Below, in pieces: positions 8,414-16,957 of a DNA stretch of 64,000 nt (position 1 is the first letter of the stretch; every line of letters begins with the position of its first letter). The stretch covers positions 682,001 through 746,000 of the forward strand of contig NZ_JACIDZ010000001.1 in the NCBI RefSeq assembly GCF_014196625.1, in the 5' to 3' direction. The notes below the pieces were generated by a model that ran no database searches, was not told where the DNA came from, and saw only the letters and a program-made list of their open reading frames with translations. Position numbers and translations under genes: made by a program. Origin of the DNA: Martelella radicis (GTDB lineage: Bacteria; Pseudomonadota; Alphaproteobacteria; Rhizobiales; Rhizobiaceae).

Positions 8414-8734
8414 CGTGATTCTCCCTCCCACAAAAATATAGCCACCTCTGGAGAACTATCATAGGACTCAGCTTGGAGCTCGCTAGAACTTTTAGTCTCA
8501 GCCAAAGGAAGTATTTGAGGCAAAAATCGTTGACAGTGCCTTACGTCAAGGGATCAACGGTACACCAGATGCAAATCAGTTTTCCCCAGCAGACACATAC
8601 ACGTTGCGCAATTCAGCGCCCCGCGGTCAGTAAAAATGCCGAGAAAAAAGAACCTAAATGAAGCAAAGGCGTAAACCGTTCCGTAAACCGAACAACTCTC
8701 AAGGAAGGCAGAAACACTAAACCATTGAAAAGAT
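8414..8734. other. Intergenic region, element end next to tRNA-Arg
   Basis: I see no supported gene. A 62-codon frame on the plus strand has no ribosome-binding site or recognisable product. The stretch lies between the NdpA-like gene and the 3' end of tRNA-Arg, where the right attachment site of the left element would be expected. The partner copy of the tRNA 3' end is not found elsewhere in the window. Confidence 0.5.
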
Positions 8735-8811
8735 TGGCGACCCCTGCAGGATTCGAACCTGCGACCGTCGGCTTAGAAGGCCGGTGCTCTATCCAGCTGA
8801 GCTAAGGGGCC
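8735..8811 (-). tRNA. tRNA-Arg (TCT)
   Basis: The minus strand folds into a standard cloverleaf of 77 bases including encoded CCA. The anticodon loop CTTCTAA gives TCT, and the T arm contains GGTTCGAATCC. Its 3' end points toward the accessory region at 1-8.7 kb, the usual orientation for a tRNA used as an integration site. Confidence 0.95.
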
Positions 8812-8965
8812 GTTTGGCGCTTGTGGTTGCCGCGCGGCATCAATGCCTCATCCTGTCGCAAATGACAAGCTGTCGCAGGGCGAACGCCGGGAGAGGAATG
8901 AGAAGCGCTACAGGTCGCGGGCGTCCCGAACCGGGCCGCCGTCGGAAACGGCAACAAGAATGCCT

Positions 8966-9271
8966 TCAGTGCGTCCAGGGCTGGATGCGACCCGGCTTGA
9001 AATTGTCGGAATAGGAGACGACCTTTTCCTTGGTTTCCTTCGGCTGGATCACCCGGTAGGCGATCCCGTGGCGGCGGGCGTAATCCTCCGCTTCCTGCTG
9101 GCTCTCGAAACGCAGCTTGACCTGCTGCAGCATGTCGGAAGACGAGGTATAGCCAAACAGCGGATCAATCGTGCGCGGCGCCTGCTGGTCGAATTCCAGC
9201 ACCCATTGATGGGTCTTGGCCTGGCCCTGCTGCATTGCCGTTCTGGCGGGACGATAGATCTTCGCCGACAT
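8966..9271 (-). CDS. Complex I accessory subunit, NDUFS4-like (ETC complex I subunit)
   Basis: The 101-residue protein starts at MSAKIYRPARTAMQQG (9271). It contains the family features WVLEFDQQAPRTIDPLFGYTSS and a QVKLRFESQQEAEDYARRHG segment. Alphaproteobacterial homologues of mitochondrial NDUFS4 (18 kDa) are accessory subunits of NADH:ubiquinone oxidoreductase, at the membrane/cytoplasm interface. The upstream in-frame extension to 9364 lacks family similarity, so the shorter start is preferred. It is typical stand-alone core genome content and marks the DNA right of tRNA-Arg as chromosome. Confidence 0.88.
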   Translation of the reverse strand: MSAKIYRPARTAMQQGQAKTHQWVLEFDQQAPRTIDPLFGYTSSSDMLQQVKLRFESQQEAEDYARRHGIAYRVIQPKETKEKVVSYSDNFKPGRIQPWTH

Positions 9272-9384
9272 CGTAATTGCTCCGATTGGTTTTGCGCGCC
9301 GCCCGGCGCGCCGAAATTTGAAAACCTTCTGGCCCAATTTTCGCTGCCGGGCAATAAAAATCAAGTCTCGGCGGACGCGCGCCC

Positions 9385-9939
9385 TCAGAATTCGGCATTC
9401 CAGATGATCATTTCAAGCCGCCAACCGCCAAGTTCATCGCCGGGTGGAAGCGCGTCATCCGGCCCCGTCGCCTCACCCGCAAAGATCAAGGCGATCTGCT
9501 CGCTGCCGGGAGCAAGGCACACCGCGCGGCCGGAGAACACTTCCATCCCCGGCTCACAATACCGTTCTGTCGCGCCCGCATAGACCGTCCGAAAACTGTC
9601 TCCGATGCGCGCGCCGCCGTCGGTCGCGGCATCCGTTCCCGCCACATCCGCCCGCACCACCGTTTCAGCGCCGTAAAGCGTCACGATGTCCCTGCCGTTG
9701 TCCGTAGCGATGAAGACGGAATAGAAACCGCCCTCGCCCTCGCGCTCCTCTGCGCGCACATCGAAGCCCGGCAGCGCGCGGCGGACGGCCGGTTCGGAAA
9801 ACGCGGTTCGGCCGTTGATGCCGCAAAGGCCCGATTCGGACACGACAAGAAGCGCGTCTCGCGCAGGCGCGGCTTCGCCAAAAGCCATAAGGGCCATGCC
9901 CGCGACAAGCCAGGCCTTGAGGGTTCGTCCGGTATTCAA
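9385..9939 (-). CDS. Secreted hypothetical protein (184 aa)
   Basis: The N-terminus is a signal peptide (basic start, hydrophobic LVAGMALMAFGEAAPA, cleavage near APARDA). The mature part has about 160 residues, with two widely spaced cysteines in the C-terminal half (RYCEPG and AVCLAPG) that could form a disulfide in the periplasm. It resembles periplasmic proteins annotated as DUF1131 in rhizobia, but I assign that family only weakly. It stands between the complex I subunit and the divergent diguanylate cyclase gene. Confidence 0.7.
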   Translation of the reverse strand: MNTGRTLKAWLVAGMALMAFGEAAPARDALLVVSESGLCGINGRTAFSEPAVRRALPGFDVRAEEREGEGGFYSVFIATDNGRDIVTLYGAETVVRADVAGTDAATDGGARIGDSFRTVYAGATERYCEPGMEVFSGRAVCLAPGSEQIALIFAGEATGPDDALPPGDELGGWRLEMIIWNAEF

Positions 9940-10191
9940 ATAAGTATTCGCCTCTGTTGAAAGATACCATACGCTTTTGTATTGAAGAGGGAAATTGTTT
10001 TCCTTCCGCTGGCCTTGCCCTCGCTCAAGGTGGTCAGTGGCGGCAGCAACGTGGAGCGATTTGGACCGCCTGCTTCTTTGCAGATCGGCGAAAGCACTAT
10101 AGGATCGTCGTCTTTACGGATTGCGCCGGAGCCAATGCTGCGGTCCATGCCGTAGCGTCTAGGGCCGCCCGGGAGAGGCTGAATTGAGAGA

Positions 10192-11655
10192 ATGAGCAGG
10201 ACTTTGGAAAAAAGCTCTCTCGACCATGAGATGTTCGAGCTCGCCCCCATTGCCATGTGGGTCGAGGATTTCAGTGCGGTAAGGGCGATTTTCGATGGGT
10301 GGCGTGCCGAGGGCGTGACCGACATCGCTTCATTCCTGCGCGCCGACATGTCGCGCGTGGCCAGATGCGCCGGCGCGATCCGCGTATTGAAGGTAAACCG
10401 GAAGACGCTGGAGCTTTTCGAAGCGCGCGACACGGCCCACCTCGTCGACAACATCACCTCGGTTTTCCGGGACGACATGCTGGAGACCCATATCGACGAG
10501 CTGACGCAGCTTTTCGAGGGCCGGCTCAACTTCACCAGCTACACGGTCAACTACACGCTTTCCGGCAAGAGGCTTGATGTCCAGTTGCGCGGCCAGGTCA
10601 TGCCCGGCCACGAGAAGACGCTGGACTATGTCCTTCTCGCAACGGAAGACGTGACCGAGCGCGAGGACGCCCACAGGCGCGAACGCCATCAATCGCTTTA
10701 CGCAAAGGGCCTGTTCGAGCACTCGCCGGTCTCGCTCTGGGTCGAGGACTTCTCACGCATCCGCACGATGCTGGATGACTTGCGCGCCCGCCATATCGTC
10801 GACCTCAGGGTGTTCATGGACGTTCACCCGGAATTCGTTCGCCAGTGCCTGAGCGAGATCCGCGTTATCGACGTCAATCAGGCCACGCTCGACATGTTCC
10901 GTGCTCCCAACCGCCAGGTGCTGCTGCAAAACCAGCATGCGGTCTTCCGCGATGATGTCGAGGACCATTTCCGCGAACAGCTTATCGACCTCTGGGAGGG
11001 CCGGCTGCTGCACACCCACGAGGTGATGAACTACGCGCTCGACGGCTCGGAGCGATACGTCCTGCTGCAGTTTTCGGTCTTTCCGGGCCATGAGGACGAC
11101 TGGTCCCTGGTTCTGGTCTCGCTGACCGACATCACCGCGCGCAAGAAGGCGGAAGCCTATCTCGAATATCTCGGCCGCCACGACGTCCTGACCAAGCTCT
11201 ACAACCGGTCCTTCTATACCGAGGAAATCAACCGGCTGGAGCGCAAGAACTTCCGGCCGGTCGGCGTGCTGATCATCGACCTCAACGGCCTGAAAGAGAC
11301 CAATGACGCTCTCGGCCACGATGCCGGAGACAGTCTGCTGCGCCGGCTCGGCGAGGTCCTCAACGAATCGGTCTTCCAGCCCAACTGCGCCGCCCGCATC
11401 GGCGGCGACGAATTCGCGGTGCTGATGCCTGGCGCAGACCATGAGGCAGCCGAGGTCGCGCTTGAGGAAATTCACAAAGTGCTGAAGGTCAACAACCAGT
11501 TCTACGCCGATGCGCCGATCAGCGTTTCCGCGGGCATCGCTATCTGCGAAAAGGGCGAGACAATCGAATCCGCCGTCCGCCGCGCAGACGCGGAAATGTA
11601 CCGCCAGAAACGCGAATTCTACGCGCTCCATCAAAAGACCGGCTCTGACGGGTGA
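10192..11655 (+). CDS. PAS-PAS-GGDEF diguanylate cyclase
   Basis: The 487-residue protein has two tandem PAS-like domains that resemble each other (about 12-160 and 177-322); both begin with LAPIAMWVEDFS or HSPVSLWVEDFS. A GGDEF domain follows (about 325-480). The active-site motif is intact as IGGDEFAVLMPG, with the upstream HDVLTKLYNRSF signature. It should make cyclic di-GMP from two GTP in response to a signal sensed by the PAS pair; no membrane segment is present. The stop lies 17 bases from the left island boundary, so an intact tRNA-Pro gene probably followed it before the island integrated. Confidence 0.93.
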   Translation: MSRTLEKSSLDHEMFELAPIAMWVEDFSAVRAIFDGWRAEGVTDIASFLRADMSRVARCAGAIRVLKVNRKTLELFEARDTAHLVDNITSVFRDDMLETHIDELTQLFEGRLNFTSYTVNYTLSGKRLDVQLRGQVMPGHEKTLDYVLLATEDVTEREDAHRRERHQSLYAKGLFEHSPVSLWVEDFSRIRTMLDDLRARHIVDLRVFMDVHPEFVRQCLSEIRVIDVNQATLDMFRAPNRQVLLQNQHAVFRDDVEDHFREQLIDLWEGRLLHTHEVMNYALDGSERYVLLQFSVFPGHEDDWSLVLVSLTDITARKKAEAYLEYLGRHDVLTKLYNRSFYTEEINRLERKNFRPVGVLIIDLNGLKETNDALGHDAGDSLLRRLGEVLNESVFQPNCAARIGGDEFAVLMPGADHEAAEVALEEIHKVLKVNNQFYADAPISVSAGIAICEKGETIESAVRRADAEMYRQKREFYALHQKTGSDG

Positions 11656-11672
11656 TTTCCGTTTTCTTCAGG

Positions 11673-11722
11673 AAGTGGTCGGAGTGGAGAGATTCGAACT
11701 CCCGACCCTCTGGTCCCAAACC
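11673..11722 (-). repeat. Left attachment-site copy: 3' fragment of tRNA-Pro
   Basis: This 50-base sequence is identical to 55,641-55,690. On the minus strand it encodes the tRNA-Pro anticodon loop, variable and T arms, acceptor 3' strand and CCA, but the following bases diverge, so it cannot form a complete tRNA. It marks the left end of the island. Confidence 0.92.
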
Positions 11723-12613
11723 GGATAACAGGGGGCACATATCCGATGCAACAAGGCAATATTGACGAGATCGACCCAGAACAATACAGGAACTGATGTG
11801 CTTTGCACCCACAGTGCTCTCACAGGCTTTCTTCTGTGCCCGCTTTTGGGCGCCTTGAAAGGTCACCGGACACGCAATGGTTCAGTTGACCACGCAAGAC
11901 GGTCTAGGTCGCAATTTCGGCGCAGCTAGCGAAGTCGCGGTTCGTGCGCACGCCAGCAAATGGCCAGGGGTTAGGCAAACCAAGCCCTCAGCGTCACGCA
12001 TCAGCCTGATATCGGCACACCAATTTCGACCGTCGCGGAGCGGCTGACGGTGCGATTACCCTCGCTCGAGTTGGCCGCGTACCAACTGGTGAGACGGAAG
12101 TCATCGCCGATCCGAGGCATCCATCCATTCGCAAAGCCGGCGCTTTGCTTCGGCATGGGCGGTATCGTCGGCGAGACTGACGGTCTGGAACGGATCTGGT
12201 TTCACGGTCATAAAAGTGCTTGCTGCCGTCTAAACGTGCTCTGCCTGCCAGAAGATGTAAGGAAGCCTGCGTCAGGTAAATTTCAATAACTTGACACTAG
12301 CCGAGTAGCCAATTTGTGGTGCGTGGAGAACACACCGGCAGACCAACAAACATTGATTTTAAATATTAATTTCATCTATTCGGATGAAAAGTAGCTCGCT
12401 TTGCTACACAGTCCGTCACCCGCAAGGCTCGACAGTATCGGGATCCCCAGCATCGATTTAGAGCCTGCGATCTCGACCGCTTTGCGCCCCCATTGCGGAC
12501 GTTCACCCAGCCATGGCCGATTACTGCAAGCAGACGTTCTACATGATCGTCCTTCTTCCCGTCCTCGGTCGCACTATATTTCGAGTTTACTAATCTCCTA
12601 CCCACAGGCTGTT
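11723..12613. other. Island left margin without a supported gene
   Basis: About 890 bases between the left attachment copy and the first minus-strand gene. Frames of 77-79 codons (12,050-12,289 plus; 12,372-12,605 minus) have no convincing ribosome-binding site, domain or coupling to neighbours. The sequence may be decayed cargo; no recognisable transposase or integrase remnant was seen. Confidence 0.4.
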
Positions 12614-13993
12614 CTAGCGAAGAAAATCATCCAGCGTGGGTGCCGGTTGCTCGGTGCTGGTAATCAGTGTCTGCGACCAAAGGACAGAGGCTTCGTAGAC
12701 AGAACTGCACATCCACTCGCCGTCCTGTTCGAACCAATGGGTCGCCTCTGGGAGGAGATCGAAGGAGACAGGGTGGCGAGCATAGGGGTTGTGGAAGACT
12801 TCCATCTCCGCCGTCCACGGCTCATAACCGTGAGGCCAGAGCCCCCGATACTCGTCACTCGTGATATCAAAGCAAAACGGAATGCCTTTCAGTGCCCCCG
12901 GCGTTCGGTCAAAGAAATTGCCGATACGGGTGTAACGGCAGCCAGCCGGTGCACCGCCACCCGAGATGGCGACGCGATTGAGTTTGGCTATAGAGCAGGC
13001 ATTTGTGAAAATCACCGCTGAAAGCTCGGAATGCTGATCGTTGGCGAAAAGCCCGGCGGGAAATCGTGCAGACCCAAGCAAGTGCTTCGCTGGCATCGGC
13101 ACAGCCTGCATCTGACCGCCGATTTCTTCCGCTGTCGCGCTCAATCCATGCAGGTAGCCGATCAGCCCCTCCCGGCTCCACAGCATCGAACCGGATGCCT
13201 GGAAGTCGGCGACTGCCAGGATGAACGGCTTACCGAAGACATGGGGAAGCTGATCGTAACGCCGGGCGAGCTTGTTGCCGATAGTCTTTGCGAACCGCAA
13301 CGCGGCTGCGCCGAAGAAGATTTCCTCTCGATCGGTGGGCATGTCGGCGAAGGGCGCATTGACGTGATTGTACGGGACAGGCGGGTTAGCTGTGACAGCC
13401 TCTACCCAAGCTTCACCGCCAAGAGGGTTTTCAATTCGAAAATCCGGTGATTCAAAAGGCTGCTCGACGAGCAATCCCTGTTCGCGAAAAGACGCAAGAA
13501 GCTGCGCTTCCCATAGCCGAGTATGGAAATTGGTCGTTTGGCAATCGCTCACCCAATTGCGGTCGGGCTTCGGTAGTGCGAGATAGAGCTGGTTAAGTGC
13601 CCATGCTGCAGGATGATGGGTCTTGTTGAGCAGTATCCTAAAGGCGTCGCTGGGCTCACGACCGGCCAGGTCGCTGAGCGGAGCGCGCATGACAACACCG
13701 GGAGGTAGTGGCTCCAGCGCCAGTCCGACGGCAAGGTCGCGTTCGAGTGCTCTACGCGCCGCCTCAATCGTTTCGAAGCCGCCCGCTCGTTTCGTTACCG
13801 TCCAGACAAAATCCACCCTGCGCCGCATCAGTGTGAGGCCGAATGAGCCGTCCTGTATGTTTTCCGTGACGATGCCGCATCCATTTCCATCGCCTGCTGA
13901 CCAAGCTGCGACTGGAGGTTTATCGCCAAATCCGTGCCCGCGCGGAAGAGAGAGCGCATAGAAATCAAATTCCCACCGCGGAATTTCACGCAT
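12614..13993 (-). CDS. Unknown protein with PD-(D/E)xK-like motif (459 aa)
   Basis: A GAAGGTGAG ribosome-binding site precedes the start at 13,993. The protein is soluble and full length with no known name. Near residues 163-205 a helix with RLWEAQLLASF is followed by SPDFRIE and then WVEAVTAN. This spacing of Glu, Pro-Asp and Glu-x-Val resembles the core of PD-(D/E)xK nucleases, though the last lysine is not present. The C-terminal half (LWPHGYEPWTAEMEVFHNP) is well structured but unrecognised. It is divergent from the interrupted HEPN gene by 64 bases, a setting typical of defence or toxin loci. Nuclease activity is a hypothesis. Confidence 0.6.
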   Translation of the reverse strand: MREIPRWEFDFYALSLPRGHGFGDKPPVAAWSAGDGNGCGIVTENIQDGSFGLTLMRRRVDFVWTVTKRAGGFETIEAARRALERDLAVGLALEPLPPGVVMRAPLSDLAGREPSDAFRILLNKTHHPAAWALNQLYLALPKPDRNWVSDCQTTNFHTRLWEAQLLASFREQGLLVEQPFESPDFRIENPLGGEAWVEAVTANPPVPYNHVNAPFADMPTDREEIFFGAAALRFAKTIGNKLARRYDQLPHVFGKPFILAVADFQASGSMLWSREGLIGYLHGLSATAEEIGGQMQAVPMPAKHLLGSARFPAGLFANDQHSELSAVIFTNACSIAKLNRVAISGGGAPAGCRYTRIGNFFDRTPGALKGIPFCFDITSDEYRGLWPHGYEPWTAEMEVFHNPYARHPVSFDLLPEATHWFEQDGEWMCSSVYEASVLWSQTLITSTEQPAPTLDDFLR

Positions 13994-14057
13994 CTTCTCA
14001 CCTTCTCTGTTAATCTGCAGTGTCTAAACCGGTAAGGACGACACAACAGGAGGGCAC

Positions 14058-14924
14058 ATGGAGGTTTATTGTAGGGGCATAGCGCGGATTCGTCATGCGT
14101 CGACCGGCGAAATATTTGAAATCGTGAGCGATACGCTGGATTGGAATGCCGTTGGTGGCGATGAGCGCTCGATGGGCTCTGAGATCCACTATGAGGCCGC
14201 GATCAACCATCCCGAACTTGGCGATCTGACCTGGGGAGTTTGGGAATATCCGATCGGCATCGAAAGTTAACGTATAACCGATGTCGGCGAGCACAAGGTC
14301 ATCGAGAATTTTGATTACGGGCTTGAGCATGGCGAGCTCGAGCTCGACGACTGGCTAGACTTTGCAGCGGTCGCTGACCCTTATCGGGTTTTCATGGACT
14401 CATATCATCACACCGGCGACTTACTTGCAGATCACGGCGGCGTGCGCGGGAACCACCTCGTCAATCGGATGGTTTTTTCTCAGCAGGTCACCGCGCTGGA
14501 AGCCTATCTCGGTGACACTTTGCTCAATGAGGTCATGAGCAACAAGGAGGCGATGCAGCGTTTGATCGACAAGGACGATGACCTAATAAAAGAGAAATTC
14601 ACGCTGTCCGAAGTTTCGAAGGATCCAGGTCTGGTCGAGCGCAAAGTCCGCACGCACCTGCGCAAGATCATGTACCACAACCTCAAGAAAGTCGATGTTC
14701 TCTATAACATTGCTTTTGGGGTTCGAATTCTTGATCTTGCCGTAGACAAAAAGAGCCTCCTCAAGGCGGTGTTAGTACGCCACGATTGCGTTCACCGGAA
14801 TGGTTTCGATCAGGAGGGCAATGAGATCGATGTATTCACCAAGACGTTTGTTCAGGGCGCGGCCGACCAGATTAAAGCTTTTGTTGAAGGCATCGAGCAG
14901 GCGGTAAAGCATCGACCTGTTTAG
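14058..14924 (+). pseudogene. HEPN-domain gene interrupted by an in-frame TAA
   Basis: The frame from ATG 14,058 stops at TAA 14,268-14,270 after 70 codons. The same frame then continues without another stop to 14,924, with no shift. Sequence on both sides reads as one protein: WGVWEYPIGIES, stop, RITDVGEHKVIENFDYG. The C-terminal part has the HEPN signature VRHDCVHRNG (R-x4-H), typical of HEPN ribonuclease or nucleotidyltransferase-partner domains. An ATG at 14,394 could re-initiate a 176-residue product containing the HEPN domain. A single-base change from a tyrosine codon (TAC) to TAA would explain the break. Without the stop, length would be about 288 residues. Confidence 0.75.
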
Positions 14925-14994
14925 TGTGCGCTGCGTTTCACGAAGCGGTCTACCAGCGGGGGAAATGGTGTCCAATGTCGGCTAACGCTAGCTC

Positions 14995-15055
14995 GTCGGC
15001 CGAAACCCGTCATTCCGGTTCCGGCCCCATTTCTGCCGTTCACAGCGTGCCAAGA
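14995..15055. repeat. Degenerate intergenic repeat, short copy
   Basis: The sequence with CCGGCCCCATTTCTGCCGTTC resembles parts of the intergenic repeats near 24.8, 29.5 and 36.2 kb. It lies between the HEPN pseudogene and the 3' end of dinB, with no gene. Confidence 0.35.
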
Positions 15056-15112
15056 TTTTCTCCTGTTTTTGTCGACTTGCAGAGTAAATGTCTTTTCCTT
15101 CGGAGGTGCGGA

Positions 15113-16255
15113 TCACAGCAACCTCATCTGTTCATCCCCTGCCCTGTCAGAACTTTCGTTCAATGACGAAAGTGTTACCCCAAGCAGGCGAATTCCCTTC
15201 TGCACCGGAAAGACCTCGATCAGCAACGCGCTGGCGATCTCGCCAATTTCGTCTGCGCTTCTCATATTCTGCCCAACAGTCCGGCTCCGCGTGATCTGCT
15301 GGAAATCAGCGTATTTCACCTTCAGCGTCACGGTCCGCCCGCTCACCTGCTTGTTCTCCGCGTGGCGCCAAACCTTCTCGGCAAGCGGGATCAACTCCGC
15401 CTTCGCCGCCCCCAGATCGAATATATCGGCCGCAAACGTATCTTCCGCGCCGATCGATTTGCGCGGACGATTCGGCTGAACCGGACGCTCGTCGATGCCC
15501 CGTGAGATCCGATAATACCAACTCCCCGACTTGCCGAAGTTATCACGCAGGAAGGCAAGTGATTTGTCGCGGAGATCCGCTCCGGTCACGATCCGAAGCC
15601 GTTGCATCTTCTCGGCCGTCGCCGGCCCAATGCCGTGGAATTTCTTGACGGCGAGGTCAGCGACAAACGCTGGACCCATCTTCGGTGTGATCACGGCCTG
15701 GCCGTTCGGCTTATTGAGGTCGCTCGCCATCTTTGCGAGGAACTTGCAGTAGGATATCCCGGCCGACGCATTGAGACCGGTCACGTCCTTGATGCGGGCG
15801 CGGAGAATTGTCGCAATCTCGGTTGCGAACGCGATGCCCTGCTTGTTTTCGGTGACATCAAGATAGGCCTCGTCGAGCGATAGTGGTTCGATCAGATCGG
15901 TATGCTCGGCAAATATCTGGTGGATCTGCGCCGAGACCGACCGATAGACATCGAAACGCGGCTTCACGAACACCAGGTCGGGGCAGCGCCGTTTCGCGGT
16001 CACTGATGGCAGAGCAGATCGCACGCCAAACGCCCGCGCCTCATAGCTGGCCGCGGCGACGACGCCTCTGGCGGCCGATCCTCCGACTGCGACCGGCTTG
16101 CCTCTCAGGTCGGGATTGTCGCGCTGCTCGACTGAGGCATAGAAGGCATCCATGTCGACATGGATGATCTTGCGGATGGCCGGGGTGGAACCATCCGTTT
16201 CGACCTCATGGTCTCTTTCCAAAACCGTCAGTTCATCCAGCGCGGCCATGACCAT
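15113..16255 (-). CDS. dinB: DNA polymerase IV (Y family)
   Basis: The 380-residue protein has the Y-family catalytic core: IHVDMDAFYASVEQRDNPDLRG with the first catalytic Asp and the steric-gate region, then LSLDEAYLDV with the second acidic pair, a helix-hairpin-helix region (KFHGIGPATAEKMQRLRI) and a C-terminal little-finger domain. It performs error-prone translesion synthesis. The start may be 16,255 or the in-frame ATG at 16,249. It is last in a minus-strand set with a UvrD-like helicase and an SRAP protein, divergent from imuA-imuB-dnaE2, so damage induction is likely shared. It ends without the long tail that carries a beta-clamp motif in some homologues. Confidence 0.95.
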   Translation of the reverse strand: MVMAALDELTVLERDHEVETDGSTPAIRKIIHVDMDAFYASVEQRDNPDLRGKPVAVGGSAARGVVAAASYEARAFGVRSALPSVTAKRRCPDLVFVKPRFDVYRSVSAQIHQIFAEHTDLIEPLSLDEAYLDVTENKQGIAFATEIATILRARIKDVTGLNASAGISYCKFLAKMASDLNKPNGQAVITPKMGPAFVADLAVKKFHGIGPATAEKMQRLRIVTGADLRDKSLAFLRDNFGKSGSWYYRISRGIDERPVQPNRPRKSIGAEDTFAADIFDLGAAKAELIPLAEKVWRHAENKQVSGRTVTLKVKYADFQQITRSRTVGQNMRSADEIGEIASALLIEVFPVQKGIRLLGVTLSSLNESSDRAGDEQMRLL

Positions 16256-16280
16256 CTCAGAAGCGTGATCCAGAACGACG

Positions 16281-16943
16281 TCAATCGTCTACAGGGTTTT
16301 CAGGAGGGTCGACGAGGACCAGCATGTTGCCGGGCAGCGGCCGCTGAAGGTGTTTCACGTCGGCCCACTCGCCGGTGAGCCAGAGATCGACCTCTTCCGG
16401 CGTCGTCAGGATCGACGGCATCGCCTTTTCATGAATGGGCTTGACGATCTCGTTGGGCGTCGTCGTCAGAAACCCGAACAGTTCATATTCCTGTTCGCCA
16501 TCCCGGACTTTCCGCACGCCCTTCCACGGCGTCCAGAGGCCGGCAAAGAACATCAGCGGCCGGTCGGAGTTCTGCGCAAACCAGGCATTCGGCACGCGTC
16601 CACCTTCTATCTTGCTCGCAGGATCGGGTTCCGCGAATGACGTGAATGGCACGACGCAGCGGCTTGTCGGTCCAAGCCAGCGCCGCCAATGCGGGGATCC
16701 GACATTTCGGATATTGGTGACCCCGCGATCGGCCTTGCCTTTGACGAAGGCCGGCGGTGTCGGCATGCCCCAGGTGGCACTGACGATTTCCCGATTTCCA
16801 TCGTCATCGACGCGAACGATCGGCGCCAGCGTGTTGGGATAGACGTTGAGCGACGGCTCATTCCATCCGGCCTTGTCGCTCATCGCCTTCGTAAACTGGA
16901 CGACGGCATCCCGCGTTGTCGTCAAATTGTAGAGATTGCACAA
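16281..16943 (-). CDS. SRAP (YedK/HMCES) abasic-site crosslinking protein, TTG start
   Basis: SRAP proteins need cysteine directly after the initiator Met, because Cys2 crosslinks to abasic DNA. The only way to give M-C-N-L here is the TTG codon at 16,941-16,943, and GGAGG lies 8 bases upstream of it. A longer ATG-start frame (16,967) would bury the cysteine and is rejected. The 220-residue protein shows NVYPNTLAPIV, ATWGMPTPP, NIRNVGSPHW, RCVVPFTSFAEPD and PIHEKAMPSIL (catalytic Glu/His region). It should protect abasic sites in single-stranded DNA at forks. It is encoded between the helicase and dinB with 14 and 25 base gaps. Confidence 0.92.
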   Translation of the reverse strand: MCNLYNLTTTRDAVVQFTKAMSDKAGWNEPSLNVYPNTLAPIVRVDDDGNREIVSATWGMPTPPAFVKGKADRGVTNIRNVGSPHWRRWLGPTSRCVVPFTSFAEPDPASKIEGGRVPNAWFAQNSDRPLMFFAGLWTPWKGVRKVRDGEQEYELFGFLTTTPNEIVKPIHEKAMPSILTTPEEVDLWLTGEWADVKHLQRPLPGNMLVLVDPPENPVDD

Positions 16944-16957
16944 GTCCGTGTCCTCCC

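Noticed and set aside
11510-11728. 72-codon frame running through the left attachment copy
   Set aside because: It overlaps the GGDEF gene end and a tRNA fragment; the C-terminal words are the usual spurious translation of a tRNA-Pro 3' end.
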